From assembly GCA_013811715.1 (NCBI GenBank), contig JACCUS010000324.1, positions 1 to 13,990 on the forward strand: a stretch of 13,990 nt of DNA, written 5' to 3'. A program made the translations under genes and the position numbers. This DNA comes from Nocardioidaceae bacterium (GTDB lineage: Bacteria > Actinomycetota > Actinomycetes > Propionibacteriales > Nocardioidaceae). Below are positions 13,015-13,990 of the stretch, in pieces. The notes below the pieces were generated by a model, which was not told the DNA's origin, did not search any database, and saw only the letters and a list, made by a program, of their open reading frames with translations. Within the stretch, counting starts at the first letter, position 1. Each line of letters starts with the position of its first letter.

Positions 13015-13990
13015 GTGGCTGCAGCCAACGGCACCACCGGACGCAGGTCCGCCACCGACTCGACGCCCGCCACACCGGCGGAATCTGCCGCCGCCCCGGT
13101 CACACGCACGTACGTGCTCGACACGAGCGTGCTGCTTGCCGACCCGGGCGCGCTGAATCGGTTCGACGAGCACGAGGTCGTGCTACCGGTCGTCGTGATC
13201 ACCGAGCTCGAGGGCAAGCGGGCCCATCCCGAGCTCGGCTACTTCGCCCGCTCTGCCCTGCGCAAGCTCGACGAGCTGCGGATCCTGCATGGGCGGTTGG
13301 ACGCGGCCGTGCCGGTCGGTGACACCGGCGGCACGCTGAGGGTCGAGCTCAATCACAGCGACCCGTCGGTGCTGCCGGCCGGGTTCCGCCTCGGTGACAA
13401 CGACACCCGCATCCTGGCGGTGGCACTCAACCTGCGGGCCGAGGGCTGCGCCGTCACGTTGGTCTCCAAGGACCTGCCGATGCGGGTCAAGGCGTCGTCG
13501 GTCGGCCTGGCGGCCGAGGAGTACCGGGCCGAGCTCGCCGTCGAGTCCGGCTTCACCGGCATGAGTGAGGTCGACGTCGCGGCCGGCGAGATCGACGCGC
13601 TGTACGACGAGGGTGTGGCCGACATCGATGCAGCGCGAGACCTGCCCTGCCACAGCGGGCTGGTCATGATCTCCGAGCGGGGCAGCGCCCTGGGCAGGGT
13701 GACCCCGGACAAGCAGGTCAAGCTGGTCCGCGGCGATCGCGATGCGTTCGGCATCCGCGGCCGGTCCGCGGAGCAGCGGGTGGCGCTGGAGCTGCTGCTC
13801 GACCCCGACATCGGCATCGTGTCGCTCGGCGGTCGAGCCGGCACCGGTAAGTCCGCGCTGGCGCTGTGCGCCGGACTCGAGGCCGTGCTGGAGCGGCGTC
13901 AGCACAAGAAGGTAGTCGTGTTCCGCCCTCTCTTCGCCGTAGGGGGCCAAGAGCTCGGCTACCTGCCGGGCAGCGAGTCGGAGAAGATGC
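13015..13990 (+). CDS. phoH: PIN-PhoH ATPase (PhoH2-type), 3' end outside window
   Basis: 325 codons are visible before the window edge. After a low-complexity Ala/Thr-rich N-terminus, a PIN ribonuclease domain spans about residues 32-165: VLDTSVLL with Asp36, VITELEGKR with Glu64, LGDNDTRIL with Asp128 and Asp130, and LVSKDLPMR with Asp153. Residues from about 250 begin a PhoH-type P-loop ATPase with Walker A GGRAGTGKS (Lys279) and VVVFRPLFAVGGQELGYLPGSESEKM. PIN-PhoH fusions studied in mycobacteria act as ATP-dependent RNA helicase and ribonuclease. GTG 13015 has AGGGGA six bases upstream. An in-frame ATG at 12985 lacks a ribosome site. No small antitoxin gene like mycobacterial phoAT is seen upstream; a structured leader is there instead. 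Confidence 0.93.
   Translation, partial: MAAANGTTGRRSATDSTPATPAESAAAPVTRTYVLDTSVLLADPGALNRFDEHEVVLPVVVITELEGKRAHPELGYFARSALRKLDELRILHGRLDAAVPVGDTGGTLRVELNHSDPSVLPAGFRLGDNDTRILAVALNLRAEGCAVTLVSKDLPMRVKASSVGLAAEEYRAELAVESGFTGMSEVDVAAGEIDALYDEGVADIDAARDLPCHSGLVMISERGSALGRVTPDKQVKLVRGDRDAFGIRGRSAEQRVALELLLDPDIGIVSLGGRAGTGKSALALCAGLEAVLERRQHKKVVVFRPLFAVGGQELGYLPGSESEKM

Noticed and set aside
12924..13322. 132-codon + strand frame across the phoH leader and start
   Set aside because: Out of frame with the clearly recognised PIN domain and Arg-rich, as expected of a shadow.

Overview
The window is GC-rich chromosomal DNA from an actinobacterium. The mycothiol enzyme Mca, frequent GTG starts and promoters placed directly against start codons all fit. 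The protein sequences suggest Nocardioides or another member of the Propionibacteriales; that placement is from memory, not from a search. No rRNA, tRNA, CRISPR array, transposase or phage gene was seen. No gene-free stretch exceeds 300 bases; the longest are 12749-13014 (a phoH leader) and about 7677-7907.

Layout. msrA (-, cut by the left edge) diverges from a GNAT-Nudix fusion gene, which is followed by metB and a glmL/MutL-type ASKHA protein (+). A DUF559 nuclease-like gene (-) comes next, then ilvA (+), convergent with greA and a DUF4307 membrane protein (-). Divergent from those run mca, a small membrane protein and a DUF255 thioredoxin-fold protein (+). A PAQR/hemolysin III gene (-) then diverges from a cis-prenyl transferase and a PIN-PhoH ATPase (+, cut by the right edge).

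Conserved backbone. The order metB, greA, DUF4307, mca, small membrane protein, DUF255 protein, PAQR, cis-prenyl transferase is, as I recall it, the order of Mycobacterium tuberculosis Rv1079-Rv1086. Most of the window is therefore an old actinobacterial neighbourhood with a thiol and redox flavour: methionine sulfoxide repair, transsulfuration, mycothiol-conjugate detoxification and a CxxC thioredoxin fold. Against that backbone, the glmL, DUF559 and ilvA block between metB and greA is the accessory part.

Most unusual part. A 22-bp tandem repeat family lies in the three gaps of this accessory block: 4189-4276, 5245-5328 and 6584-6649. The arrays on either side of the DUF559 gene are inverted relative to each other, so that gene sits in a cassette-like unit of about 1.1 kb. 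The left array has run into the 3' end of glmL and supplies its last codons and stop. Other points of interest are a structured leader before phoH with short motifs resembling the c-di-GMP-I (GEMM) riboswitch, a recurring leaderless promoter design, and a reactivase-like glmL gene with no visible mutase partner.
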